Assembly: GCA_010909725.1 (NCBI GenBank)
Contig: JAACMV010000008.1
Span: forward strand, 496,001-560,000
Reading direction: 5' to 3'
Source: Picochlorum sp. 'celeri'
Lineage: Eukaryota > Chlorophyta > Trebouxiophyceae
DNA: 64,000 nt
Position numbers and translations under genes: made by a program
Part shown: positions 29,378 to 40,349 of the stretch, one piece after another
Numbering within the stretch: position 1 is the stretch's first letter
Layout: the number at the start of each line of letters is the position of its first letter
Notes under the pieces: generated by a model
What the model was told of the DNA's origin: nothing
Seen by the model: only the letters and a program-made list of their open reading frames with translations
The model's database searches: none

Positions 29378-30307
29378 ATGGGTACGAGTGTATCGGATTG
29401 GAGTCAGGCTGAGGTTGCTTCGTTTCTTGAGGATATTGGGCTCGGACACTTGGCACCCAAATTTAAAGACAATGGGGTGAATGGGAAGGATTTATTAGAA
29501 CTCGAAGATGAAGATTACAGAGAGAGTTTGAGTTGCTCGAATCTGCAGGTACGATTGTCGACACGGCGCATCGATTGATTGCTTTTCGCCTGGAATACCA
29601 GATCGTATTGATACCTTTATTCTCTCACAACATAGATTAAGAAGATTAAGAGGGAACTAGAATCTCGTTCCTCTGGGGCAGTGACCAAGCCACACGTTAC
29701 GCCCAGTGCTCCGGTAGAGCAGGAGACGAAGACTCCACCGACCGACGATCTTTCGGCGCTGCGACAGAAGCTTGCGACAGCGGAATCTGCTGCTGAAAAG
29801 TATTCGGGAGCATCGGCGCTCCTTGAATCTGCCTGCAAGAAGATGCAGTCTGCTGCAGGTGCCCTGACAATCACCCAAGCATCGGGGGGGCTTGAGATGA
29901 TGCAAGACATACGCCGTCCCGGGCGAGGACGAGGGTTTCGTGGAAGAAGAGGAGATTTTGGACATACGATGATTGAAATGGGAACTGTCAGGAAAGCTCA
30001 AGGAGCCCTCAAAGAAGCTGGAGCAGATATCCAGAGGGCTATGCAGCTTGTGCCAACAATTCCACATATCAAGCCTGCGACAGTGCAGGGAGCCATGTCG
30101 GGAGTGGTATTGAATGCTCTACTCATGCCTGGGATTGCAGGGGATATGATGCAACAGGCCAAAGTCAAACGGGCCAAGGATGAGATCGCAACGATGGCCA
30201 ATGAGTGCCGTCAAGCACAGGAATGGTGCAAAAAATCGCACATGGCTGCCCATACTGAAGCTACCGAGGTCAAAACCACTCTTCGTCTGAAAGAAATGAA
30301 TGTTTAG
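29378..30307 (+). CDS. SAM-domain protein with RGR-rich linker
   Basis: Exon 1 is 29378-29548 and exon 2 is 29636-30307, joined in phase 0 across an 87-nt intron (CAG/GTACGA...CATAG); 280 residues. Residues about 8-60 form a sterile alpha motif (WSQAEVASFLEDIGLGHLAPKFKDNGVNGKDLLELEDEDY). After a Thr/Pro linker and a helix (LRQKLATAESAAEKYSGASALL) there is an Arg/Gly-rich patch (RRPGRGRGFRGRRGDFG) that could bind RNA. A helical, Ala-rich C-terminus follows. Partners are unknown. The following gene starts 36 bp downstream. Confidence 0.65.
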
Positions 30308-30343
30308 TTGTACTATGTAAAGGGTTCAGATGGACTGAGACGG

Positions 30344-32068
30344 ATGAATTCGTTGCGTGCCACAGTCCTCTGCTCGATTTTTTTGTTCCAATACGGGGCA
30401 TCTCTGCGGCCTCCTGATCGCCAAGAAGGACTATCGTTAATAGATATTCAAGGTCCGAAATGCTTGGAGGTTCCTGCGGGGGCAAACCTGACGGAAGACG
30501 AAAAGGCAGTGGTTGCTCGGCACCTGTGTTTGCCAGTGGACGTGTCGGTTCCGGGGCCGAGCCATGGGAATACTCGAGACACAAGGAGGGGGATTCCATC
30601 CAATGTGCAGTGTGAGGAAGAAGAGTGGTGTGATGACACGGCATGCTCTACGGTTTGTAAGAGAGGCTCTGTTCAAGTGGCTGAGTGGCTGAGGGAGGCC
30701 CACAGGTTGCAGCATAGGCTGTCCGCCTCTCTTCCGTTGTGCTATTCATCTTGGTTTGGAACTCATAACAGTGCCATTACATTGGCGGATGGATACGGGA
30801 ACCTAGACCCTTTGTATGAATCTATGTTTGATTACGTGAAATGGCTGGCTCCCATTGGGTCATCCTCTGTGCTGAGGACCAATGACCAATATTTTAGCAT
30901 TACAGATCAATTAAACATGGGAGTTCGGATGATAGAAATAGACACACATTGGGTGGAAGGCTGTCTCCGAGTGGCTCATTGTGGAGGACTGCATGTGGAG
31001 GCACTGAACAAGCTTGTCAAAGTTTTGAACGTGGCGGCAAAAGTGCTGGGGTACGATATACGATGGGATACAGAGACGGTGGGGTGCGATCCTTCACTGT
31101 CATCGATTCCTGCTCAGGATCAGAGACCCCTTGTGGAGGCTCTGAAGGAGATTCGAGAGTGGATGGAATTGGAATCAAACAAGGATCAATTTCTCATTGT
31201 ATATTTCGATGATGAGCCGGACTTGGAAGCATGGGTATGTCTTTGGTCTAGAACATTGCATTTATTTTGGTTGATATTGACGTGTATGATACGGTTGCAG
31301 GGTGTGGTGCCAAGGCTCTTGCAAGATATTTTGGATGTCTTTCCCCGCCAGGACATATTTACTCCTGGCGACTTTGCTGAATACAACGAGTGGCCATCCG
31401 TTGCTACCTTACTTGAGCAAGGTTTTCGGATATTCTTTGTATCCTCAACAAACTATGGGGAAGCCATGAGATCTTTAATCTTTCCAAGGGGGCGTGATGT
31501 CTGCAATTGGTTTGAGCCAAGCCTGAAAAGGATTCATGGGCCCCCAGAATGCATAGTACACAGCCGTAAAGGTGATATAGCCTTTCAAACGGGGTCTTTG
31601 ATCCGCTCACCATCATGTGAGATTCAATACGGTCCATTGAATTGTGACTTTGTATGGAAAAATAGAAATTCCCCTATTTTGGATGAAGTCATATTGCCGC
31701 AGGTTTTGGAATGCGGTTTGAATATACCATGCCCTGATTTACTCACTCCCGAACGTGCTGCATCAGCAGTGTGGACATGGGCTCCAGGGCAGCCAGGTGA
31801 TGGTGCGTGTACGTATGTTGCATCATCAGATGGGAGGTGGCGCTCAATCGGTTGCGAGGAGGCGGGAAGCATGCCCCTCGCATGCCGCGCAGGCTTCACA
31901 CGTGGTAATAACCAGACTGTCTGGATCTTAGGAACTGGTGATGCCAATGCATGTCCAAGTGGGACGACATTTGACCTCCCCAGGCACCCAAAAGAAAATT
32001 TTGACCTGAAAAGGTTGCTGGAAGAATCTTCCTGGCACCGAGCGCTGATAAACTTAAAAGCAATTTGA
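30344..32068 (+). CDS. Secreted PLC-like phosphodiesterase
   Basis: ATG at 30344 opens a signal peptide (MNSLRATVLCSIFLFQYGASL). The PLC-like TIM-barrel superfamily is recognised by SWFGTHNSAI (first catalytic His), GVRMIEIDTHW, the second His in RVAHCGG, and FLIVYFDDE. The frame reads through 31235-31300, but GTATGT and TTGCAG bound a 66-nt segment whose removal gives the smoother DLEAW-GVVPRLLQDIL, so it is likely an intron (spliced product about 552 residues). The C-terminal part is Cys- and Trp-rich (WTWAPGQPGDGACTYV). Such enzymes cleave phosphodiesters outside the cell; the substrate, perhaps GPI or phosphoinositide, is unknown. Confidence 0.75.
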   Translation: MNSLRATVLCSIFLFQYGASLRPPDRQEGLSLIDIQGPKCLEVPAGANLTEDEKAVVARHLCLPVDVSVPGPSHGNTRDTRRGIPSNVQCEEEEWCDDTACSTVCKRGSVQVAEWLREAHRLQHRLSASLPLCYSSWFGTHNSAITLADGYGNLDPLYESMFDYVKWLAPIGSSSVLRTNDQYFSITDQLNMGVRMIEIDTHWVEGCLRVAHCGGLHVEALNKLVKVLNVAAKVLGYDIRWDTETVGCDPSLSSIPAQDQRPLVEALKEIREWMELESNKDQFLIVYFDDEPDLEAWVCLWSRTLHLFWLILTCMIRLQGVVPRLLQDILDVFPRQDIFTPGDFAEYNEWPSVATLLEQGFRIFFVSSTNYGEAMRSLIFPRGRDVCNWFEPSLKRIHGPPECIVHSRKGDIAFQTGSLIRSPSCEIQYGPLNCDFVWKNRNSPILDEVILPQVLECGLNIPCPDLLTPERAASAVWTWAPGQPGDGACTYVASSDGRWRSIGCEEAGSMPLACRAGFTRGNNQTVWILGTGDANACPSGTTFDLPRHPKENFDLKRLLEESSWHRALINLKAI

Positions 32069-32091
32069 ACACTCTATGTATATGATATATA

Positions 32092-32976
32092 TTATGAAAA
32101 GTCCATCTCTCCTGTCAGTTTTTTGAATAAATAGTCACGTCCATTAATACTGGCCACGCAGCCCTTCAGATTAACCTTCCACTTATTCTTGCTTCGATGA
32201 ACCCTCTCGAATTGACCAAAAACCATATTCTTTACTTTTGATTCGTCAACCTTGTGTAGACTATCTGCATCTGCCAAATCGTCCTGCACACCAAGAGCTT
32301 CAATCTCGCTGTCGTCTAGGTCAGAGCCAAGTGCCTCTTCGTCATCATCCTCGTCTTCCTCGGGACCGTCCCTCTGAGGAATCACATGTGTCATCTGCTG
32401 CTTCTCTGGACGCCCTTCACTTGGTCCTTCTTCCATCACACGCTTGTTTCCTGTCAAGGAAGGACCAGACTCTCCCTGGCTAGAAGCGCCATTCGCTGCG
32501 CTCGGAGCTGGTAGCGACATTTTGCCAACAGGCTCCCCCAAACCACCAGGAATTGATTCTCTGCGTTATAAGTGGGTAACCAGGTGAGATCCTCAAAAAA
32601 ATCAATAGCAACACGAGTTTTGTTCGAATGATACGCTAAGTGCAAAAGTCACACCTTTGATTGGCTGCCTGCTCCTTTTCTTCGACCTTAACTTCTGTAT
32701 TTTTGCTAGGATCCCCAAAAGCTCCAGATTTCGCAACGTTGAGTTCCCATAAAGCTCTCAGTTGAATCAGGACATCTCTGGAATGAAAAAACGCGCCGTG
32801 AAAGGCATTCCAAGGCGCTGCATAAGAAATGACGCATTAAATATGTATTTCACGTACTCAGATATACCCCGTTCCACGAACTCTGACTTCATCCTGGCGC
32901 AGGTGTTGTCAATGACCTTCTGGTACAGGTCCTTTGTTTTGGAGTATACCTTTCGTTTTGCTTTAGCTTCTGACAT
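32092..32976 (-). CDS. TFIIA large (alpha/beta) subunit
   Basis: Three exons: 32868-32976, 32655-32775 and 32092-32560, with phases that fit exactly, giving 232 residues. Exon 1 begins MSEAKAKRKVYSKTKDLYQKVIDNTCARMKSEFVER and exon 2 gives DVLIQLRALWEL, together the TFIIA alpha N-terminal helices. The C-terminus carries the acidic stretch (EEDEDDDEEALGSD) and the beta-barrel segment VFGQFERVHRSKNKWKVNLKGCVASINGRDYLFKK, diagnostic of TFIIA beta. The protein stabilises TBP on promoter DNA. Exons 1 and 2 and most of intron 2 are inside the duplicated 2.45-kb segment; only this copy has the C-terminal exon. Confidence 0.9.
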
Positions 32977-35028
32977 TGTAAAATATGACAGAAATTACAA
33001 ATAAATAAACATCTCAGTCTGCGAAAGGGTTTTGTGACTTTGGCGGCATGGGATTGGTGGAGGACACGGACGCAGTACTCTCCTTTCTGCTGACCGGCAT
33101 GGCAAAAGCCTTACCGTACATTTCGCCCGCAGCGCCCAAGACGAACGCATCTGGGATAGGATTTGTTGATGAGTGTTGACTGAGTACTTGTTCTTCAACA
33201 GGTTGTGGGTCTTTGTTCTCTACATCCGATACGTGCAATGAGGAGAAGTCCAATTCACTCAAGAGATCCAGGGGTGACGATTCCTTTGCTGCAGCTGCTT
33301 CCTCTTGAGGAGGAATATGATCATCCACAATTTTCTCCCTCTCAGGCTCGAATTCCCCTATATCTAACAGATCGATGGGCTTTTCCGGTTTCGCTTCGGC
33401 CTCGTCCCTCACAGGAGGCAATGCTTCAGCCGTCTCCTGTGCCTCGCTGACAGCAGATATCTGCCTTGACAACGGAGCAATAATCATCCCTGGATCCATC
33501 GATCCTATTGCTGTACCAATATCAGGAGGGCTAAAGTTTAGCTTCCACTCTTTGCCACGTCTGAGAGGCTGATTCGCCTGCAAAAATCAGATTCAACATG
33601 AAAAAAAAATACTCTCCCAGCCATAGACAGTCACCCACACCCACACCCACACACCTGCTTGTTCTGAATACCACTTTCTTTTTTCAACTGTTCCAAATGC
33701 TCGCTCATCGAATCCAGAAAATCTGTCGGAGGGACCTCAATTTTCGGGAATTCAATGACCCTTTTCACGGCATCCAACTGCTGCAAAGAGGCATAGTATT
33801 TTTGCAAATCATCACCCTCCTGCAGAGCTTTGCTGTACACTTCTCTGGCTTGCGCTCCACAGTAATATTCCATTTGAAAGAATTTGTCTGCCAGGTTAAT
33901 GACACCTTCACTGATTGCCTTGTAGATCTTGAAGGAGTCCCGCACAACCAAGGAAAGGGCAAACAGTGTATTGTCATTCTGACAGGCACTCCCAGTTGGC
34001 TTGCAGTCCACCAATCTCCTCTGCAGTCGTTGAATCCGTGGAAGATATTCCAAGAGTTTGTCGCTCGGCAAACTTCTAAAAGTTGACTCTTTCCCAGACT
34101 TTTCCACATCAGCGTACCACCCCACTCTGGTAGTATGCATCCAAACTTTCATCAATAAATTTGCAGTATGCTCGAACCCATTCAGAGAAGTCGTACTTGC
34201 CCTCGACCGCTTTTGTGTCTAAAAATCCATCCATATTCAATGGATGCACCCGCCGTCTCTTCTGTTTCCCTGATGATGCCGAGCCCTGCTGCTGCTGGGG
34301 CTGCCTCTCCCCTCCATTCACCATACATAATTCGTCCATAAACTGCGTGCCCTCCGTCTCTTTCATCAGGCGATGGATCACCAAGGAGGCTTTCAATGCA
34401 GTCTGCATGCATGACATTCACCGTCGCGTCGAAGAAAGACCTATTTCAATGAGAGAGAAGAAACAACATACCACCCAGTCCTTGGCCCCATGAAGGCGCT
34501 TCAACAAAGAGAAAACAACATAGCCACCCTGGGAGGGGACTGCCATTTTCAACGCTGCATGAACCATCTAGTAGTCAGGAAATAACATGCACCAACAAAT
34601 CATACTGACAGGGACGTACCAACAACATGCTTTTCTTTGGGTGGGTCTTCTGGCAAATGCCCACGAGTTGCCTTCTGTACAGCGACATCAATATCCTGCA
34701 AACACAGTCAGTACATTTCATCCAGTATGTCCATATCTGATGAGAGGATTGGCATCCCTGCCAGCATCGGAACAAAGAGATGACGCACTTTTGTAGTTAT
34801 ACCCACCCCCACTGAAGCCTTGCCCTTCTTCCCGAGAAGACCCATCTTGGCGATGCTCCTCTGGAATCAAACAGAATTAATACTAGTTACAGAGTACTTG
34901 CCATGGTGCCTGGGACCTTGTATGGAAACAGAACCGTGTCTTCAGAACAATCAAGTCTGTCCTCCTATTGGGGTCCACGTTTGATGGGAAACGCCCAGCC
35001 AATATCATTGTCCGATCGTAGAGTCCCA
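32574..35028. repeat. 2.45-kb duplicated segment, copy 1
   Basis: 2455 bp matching 49613-52066 at an offset of 17.04 kb. The only difference I found is one C (four here, three there) in the run near 34121. It contains TFIIA exons 1-2 and the whole ANTH gene. The left edge lies in TFIIA intron 2. The right edge lies 64 bp upstream of the SR-protein start codon. Confidence 0.9.
33014..34845 (-). CDS. ANTH-domain clathrin adaptor (AP180/CALM type), copy 1, frame-broken
   Basis: Five exons: 34807-34845, 34606-34695, 34472-34567, 33655-34402 and 33014-33577. The N-terminal ANTH domain is formed by DIDVAVQKATRGHLPEDPPKEKHV, FSLLKRLHGAKDWV and TALKASLVIHRLMKE. The C-terminal tail carries clathrin- and adaptor-binding DLL motifs (PIDLLDIG, PLDLLSELDF) and ends in NPFAD, an EH-domain ligand. 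Such proteins bind phosphoinositides and clathrin during endocytosis. One extra C in the run near 34121, inside exon 4, breaks the frame here; the other copy lacks it and is open. An intron of only 38 nt lies at 34568-34605. The stop is 37 bp from the TFIIA start. Confidence 0.85.
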
Positions 35029-35091
35029 TTCTTGTGTTTTCTGATACCTACGCCCGTAACAGTATTTTAATCTCATCAAAACATTGTAAAG

Positions 35092-36051
35092 ATGAGTAGG
35101 ATTGCAGCTGATGAGGGTCGCCTTGTTTACGTGGGTAATTTGCCAGAAGACGTAAGAGAGCGAGATTTGGGGGACCTGTTCGAGAAGTATGGGAAGATTG
35201 TCCATATTGAGATCAAAATTCCTGCTAGACCACCGAACTTTGCCTTTATTGAGTACGACGATTGGAGGTACGTGCTTACGAGCCCTGATGATTGGTGCTG
35301 ATGAGCAGGCCGCACAGAGATGACCCCCAGCACGCTATTGATTGGATGAAAAGGTACTAAAATGATCCTAAATTAATTTATTCCATTTTTCAGGGATGCT
35401 GAGGATGCCGTTCGGGGCAGGGATGGACGCGAGCTTTTGGGTGCACGCATGAGGGTCGAAATTGCCCGTGGTCGCGACAGGCGGGAACGGGATAGGTTCC
35501 AGGACAGGAGAGCTCCACCTCCTACGACAGGATTTAGAGTGGTTGTTCGTGGTCTTCCTGCGAATGTGTCTTGGCAAGACCTGAAGGATTACTTTAGAAA
35601 GGCAGCACCACCTGTGTACACTGATGTGAAGAGGTCCAGAGACGGACCGCTTGGCATTGTTGAGTTTGAGACTGGTGGAGATATGGACAGGGCGATCCGG
35701 GACCTGGATGGATCTGAATTTAGAAATCCGTTTGGGTCTGGAGTTATCAAGGTGATGGAGGATAAGCTTGGCCCACCACAGCGGGGCAGAGGTCCACCTC
35801 CCAGGGGACGCTTTAGATCACGCTCTCCCCCAAGGAGAAGACCACGTTCATACTCGCCAAGAGGGAGGCGTGGGGACTCGAGGTCGCCTTCGCCGCGGGG
35901 AAGACCTGACTCGAGATCCGTCTCACCAAGGAGATCACCTTCACCAAGGAGGTCGCGATCTCCAAGAGGAAGATCAAGGAGTGTGAGCAGAAGTCCACCC
36001 CGAGACTATAGTCCTCGGGCTGATGACAGGTACGAGGGACGGGAGGATTAG
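35092..36051 (+). CDS. SR splicing factor of the SRSF1/SR30 type
   Basis: Exon 1 is 35092-35267 and exon 2 is 35394-36051, 277 residues. RRM1 has RLVYVGNLPEDVRERDL (RNP2) and NFAFIEYDD (RNP1). RRM2 is of the pseudo-RRM class with the invariant SWQDLKD heptapeptide, diagnostic of the SRSF1 group. The C-terminus is an Arg/Ser domain with many RSPSP and RS dipeptides, target of SR kinases. It acts in exon definition and splice-site choice in the nucleus. Its presence fits the small introns in neighbouring genes. Confidence 0.95.
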
Positions 36052-36339
36052 GCTGCGAGCAGCCTGATACATCGTTTCCTCAGAAGGGGGTGGACTGACA
36101 CTTGACAATGGCCCGAGATATTGGGCTTGACCGGGGCCACATGTTGCTATTGATTGTTTGCTGTAATAGTGTTTGATCTTGAGCTGTTGCTGCTGGAGCA
36201 TCCTACCAAGCTTGACTTTGGATGGCGGAGCATGCAGTTTTCCTTTGTAACGATGAATTTCTGATCAGTGCTTCATGAACTGAGTATTCTAGGAATAAAG
36301 AATAAATATGCGATGAACGAATCATGAAGAATGATGGCG

Positions 36340-37434
36340 CTATTTTTGCCGATTGTCCTGTGTGATGTCGACAGACCATTGCCAAAGCCAGGAGACGAGA
36401 GCATCGTCATGGATGGATGGGTGTGGGGTCCCTGGTTCACAATTGGAGTCGATATAGCATACGTGAGCGTACTCTTTTGTATCAAAATTTGAGCTGGTAG
36501 CGCAGTACACAGTCGATCTTGCACCTGCGTGATGAAACAAATCAATGAATGAATCCTGAACATATGTAGTATACTGAACCTGATCACCTACCTTGGGCTG
36601 GTGTTAGTAAAAATAAACGCATAATCATTCTATATAAATGTTGCATAAAAAGCGGCAAGCTGCGAACGACATCGGTGAGCACCTCCCCTGGATGAACACT
36701 CACACAATGCACGATCCCTGCATGCTTCCTGTTGCACTCCTTTGAGAACATGACTTGCGCCAGTTTACTCTGAGAATAGGCCACTAGAGAGTTATAACTA
36801 CCCTTTAATTTCAAATTTGGATCATCTCTGTGGATTTTACCCATTCGATGCAACTTTGAGGACACGTTGATTATCCTCGCAGGCGCACCAGACTGTTGCT
36901 GAGCCTTTGCCATCCACGGCATCATCAACTCAGTCAGCAGGAAATGCCCACGAAATTCGTGCCCATATGGGATTCTAATCCATCTTTTGTCTCTGTTCGC
37001 GGAGCTGACATTGCGAACACTCCTGCATTGTTGATCAAAACATGCACAGGCATCTTGATCTTGCGTCCCCATGTCCCTGCAAATTCTCTCACCGACTGCA
37101 ACGATGAAACATCGAGCTGCATTACCTGCACCTCCCCTCTATGAGTATTTCCAAAACTTGCCCTCATTTCTTCGGCCAACTGCCTGCCTTTGTTCTCATT
37201 TCTGCATGCCAGAACCACATGCCAGCCTCTGCGATACATTTCTTGAGCAGTCTCCCTGCCAATGCCACTCGTTGGGCCTGTTACAATACAATAGCGATCC
37301 TCTGATATCTCATCAATGTTTCCTTCCTGTCCAATATGCTCGAGAGACGGCAGACCCATCATCCACACCTTTTGAAAAAGCACTTCGACTGCAACCAACC
37401 ACCGTCTCCCACAACACCAGCCACCAGGTGCCAT
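36340..37434 (-). CDS. Short-chain dehydrogenase/reductase (retinol dehydrogenase-like), one frameshift
   Basis: ATG at 37432-37434; final exon 36340-36524 after a 67-nt intron. A short hydrophobic N-terminus precedes the Rossmann fold: IVTGPTSGIG (cofactor loop), LACRN, QLDVSSL, INNAG, IINVSS and the catalytic YSQSK. The end (GARSTVYCATSSNFD) is typical of RDH/WW-oxidoreductase-like SDRs. Near 36950-36955 the frame shifts by one between ESHMGTNF and RGHFLLTELMMPWM. One more T in a TTT run would restore it, so a base-calling loss is likely. It would use NADP(H) or NAD(H); the substrate is unknown. Confidence 0.75.
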
Positions 37435-37716
37435 GGCACCGATGCTCCTCACTCATAATACCTTATTATTGGTCTATAATGCGTCGGAAGAGACCATCCA
37501 CCCCAAATATGGTGAAATCGCTGCGTCGCCACCGGGGAATTCGTCACACACTGTCGAAGCACCCGTACGACCGGTAATCACTCATCCACGAGGAGAAATC
37601 CTATCGAGATGGCTCAATTCCTAATACGGAGAGAATCTCTCGACATCCGGCATAAAACTTTCTCTAAAACACCATTGTATTCAATTGGTAAAGATCAACA
37701 TTTACACATAGTTAAG

Positions 37717-38759
37717 ATGCAGACTGCTTTGACTCAGAAATCCTGCGTATCTGGTGTGGCTGTGTCCACCAAGGCGAGAAAACGCACCATCAGCCCGCAG
37801 AGCGGCAGTGATGGTCCGTGCCTCTGCCGATGAGGTATGTACCATATCATAGCAACATTCATTTTTATGTTTGAATCCTCACTTTCCAGTGGGCCTTGCG
37901 GGAGACTGGGGGATCACGCAGCAACAATCTTTCCAAGTCTAGTGATGGATAAGGTGGATTGCAACGGAGATTGGAGGGAGGCGCCTTTTCTCTGTCGGAA
38001 GTGAACTGCGTCTTCCTGCCGCCCATAGCCCAGCGTACCTCATCAAGGCTTCTACTGACGGAAGGATTCGATGAAAACCTTTTCTTGGATGCTGACATGT
38101 TGATATGTTGTCCAGGTTGACCGTCGTGCCACCCCTCGGAATGATGGCTGCCGCTGCCACTCTTGCTGGAGCAGCCCCATCCAAGGCCGAGTATGGTGAC
38201 GCTGCAAGAGTTTTCGCATCCAAGATCACCAATAAGTCTGGTTTCATTCCATATGCCGGTGAGGGATTCGCCTTGTTGCTCCCATCCAAGTGGAACCCAT
38301 CCACTGAGAACGATTTCCCAGGAACCGTCCTCAGGTACGAAGACAATGGTGATGCCGTGAACAACGTCGTCGTCCTTCAGCAGAAGGTCGGAAAGGGTTC
38401 CATTGAGGATCTGGGTTCCCCAGACAAGTTCCTCCAGGACAATGCATATCTCTTGGGACAGAGTGCTGCCTTCACTGGAGACACAATTTCTGAGGGAGGA
38501 TTCAGAAGGGGATCCGTTGCAGCTGCCTCTGTTCTCGATGTTGAGGAGGCCACTGACAAGAATGGAAAGAAATACTACAAATACTACGTCCCTCTGCAGA
38601 ACTGCAGATGGTGATGAGGGAGGTTCGCCACCAGTTGATTGCTGCCACCGTGTCCAAGGGAGACTTGTGGTTGTGCAAGGTTCAGGTTGGAGACAAGCGT
38701 TGGTTCAAGGGAGCCAAGAACGAGGCCCTCGGATGCTTCACTCTTTCACCGTCGCCTAA
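37717..38759 (+). CDS. psbP: PsbP, oxygen-evolving enhancer protein 2, frame-broken
   Basis: Exon 1 is 37717-37834 (transit peptide [21 protein letters not shown]... [12 protein letters not shown]) and exon 2 is 38117-38759. A twin-Arg and Ala-rich lumen-targeting segment ([27 protein letters not shown]) precedes the mature protein. Recognisable are [50 protein letters not shown] and [10 protein letters not shown], ending in SFTVA. At least five one-base breaks interrupt the frame, near 37775, 38132, 38601, 38627 and 38740. PsbP stabilises the manganese cluster of photosystem II in the thylakoid lumen. The conserved blocks are undamaged apart from the shifts, so sequence errors are more likely than a dead gene. 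Confidence 0.85.
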
Positions 38760-38820
38760 GCACAGTGAAAGCCATAGACTGGTCCCGGGATGGGGTCTGG
38801 TACACTGCCTGAATCTCGAA

Positions 38821-40349
38821 TCATGAATACAATTTACAATGGTGTAAAATGATGTTAGTTCTCGCATGTGTTTCACTTTTGACAGATGAATCAGTAGCTG
38901 CGCGGATCACAACCATGCTGGGTCTTGCTGTGTACAGAGCCTCCACAGCATCTGCAACCTTGTGCCCTTCAACATCCGGGTTTGCTGCAATCACGAGGGT
39001 TTGGAGGCAAGAAAATACGGATACTCCATGAGGGACTCGCCAATCGAGAGAGGAGTGTGACCATACAATCCTCTGAAATATTATTGCCAGAGATGTCCAA
39101 ATCCCTGAGGGGGTGAGCACCCTCTGCATGCACCTCCAGGGCACGTATCAAGGATTCTATGCCACGTGTCCCTAAATTACATCCATGAAGCCTCAGAGAG
39201 AGTACACGATGACAGGTTGAGAACGTATGAGAAAAATTCATCGTGCCCCAAACCTATATTCTCACCAGGCATCCAACTCCAAACCTTTTCCATCTGGCAG
39301 ATGTGAGGCAGCTTCTAAACAATGTAGACATGCTCCGTGCCGTCAAGCCGCAACCCGAAATATTGATATATCGTATATGGGGTGGATCTTATTATGGGAC
39401 CTCAAGCATGCAGCCAAAGAACAAACCCCAGCATCTTGGGCATCTGTATGGCTAATATCAATACTCTGTATCCTGCTGGTAGGGCCTCAACGAGAGATGA
39501 AACCCCCTCTGGACCGAGAGGATTTGAGCTTAGTGATATTTCTCCAGACAAGTGCAGTGAGAAAGCCCTCAGCAAGGCAATACTGCGCTGCTGGCATCCA
39601 ACATGTTGTGATCTAGCTCCACTCTCTTCAACGCAGATGCATTCCTCATGGCGACAGCCAACGCGGTCGATGATCTTGGCACATCCTATACCACACGAAT
39701 GAGACACAAAACTCTCCAAAACTGACACACACGGAGAACATCCTCCAGCCCTCCTTGCAAATCATTATGGGAAAGCATCAGGTGCCTGACAGATGACTCT
39801 TCTCCACAGCCCTACATACAGCAGCAGCAGAGCTGCGAGTCAACCCTTTCCTCTCTAATCTATTGTCGTGATACTCGTATTTTCCTCCGAAACACCCGCA
39901 TTAATTCAAACCATGGCCTGCAACACATCATGCAAGGAGTCCCTTGTGTGAGACAGCAACCTCCAGGAAGCAGTCCTCCAGTCCTCCACCAAAATACCAC
40001 GCACCTCGTCTCCAAATGTCGAATTCCTATTGAAATGAACTGATGCTCTGGTTTGACTTCAACCCCGCCCCCGAGGATACCAGCTATCCGCGGACTATAG
40101 CATGACTGCTCAGGTTGAGTTCAACAAGCGTCTCTGACCGCGACAGGCATCAGCCAGCCGTCCCGCATCCTCCTCATTGAACCGACGGTGCCTCATCAGG
40201 TACAAGGATGTCAAAGTAGCATCGTTCTGAGATATTCGTCTGACAATATCGTCAATCCCCTGAGACTGGGCCCCCCACATGCTTCCCACCAAACACACGG
40301 ATGCTATGCCTCGATGAATAAATAAATGCAAATGTAGTACATCAACCAT
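38821..40349 (-). pseudogene. Leucine-rich-repeat (RNI-like) gene, frame broken many times
   Basis: On the minus strand, LRR-like stretches appear in changing frames. Examples are LTSLYLMRHRRFNEEDAGRLADAC, STFGDEVRGILVEDW, LKRVELDHNMLDASSAV, ISLSSNPLGPEGVSSLVEAL, IDISHTDAQDAGVCSLAACL, LRLHGCNLGTRGIESLIRAL and LRDLDISGNNISEDCM. The repeats are of the ribonuclease-inhibitor type and in consistent order, but six or more shifts separate them. Either the gene is decayed or this stretch is poorly sequenced, as with the neighbouring PsbP. No function can be assigned beyond protein binding. Confidence 0.5.

Noticed and set aside
33631..33655. CACCC repeat resembling telomeric sequence
   Set aside because: It is the 5' part of an ANTH intron (read on the minus strand), internal to the gene, and short.
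33598..34086. Plus-strand 162-codon frame, repeated at 50637-51125
   Set aside because: Antisense to the ANTH gene exon, which has clear domains and splice structure.
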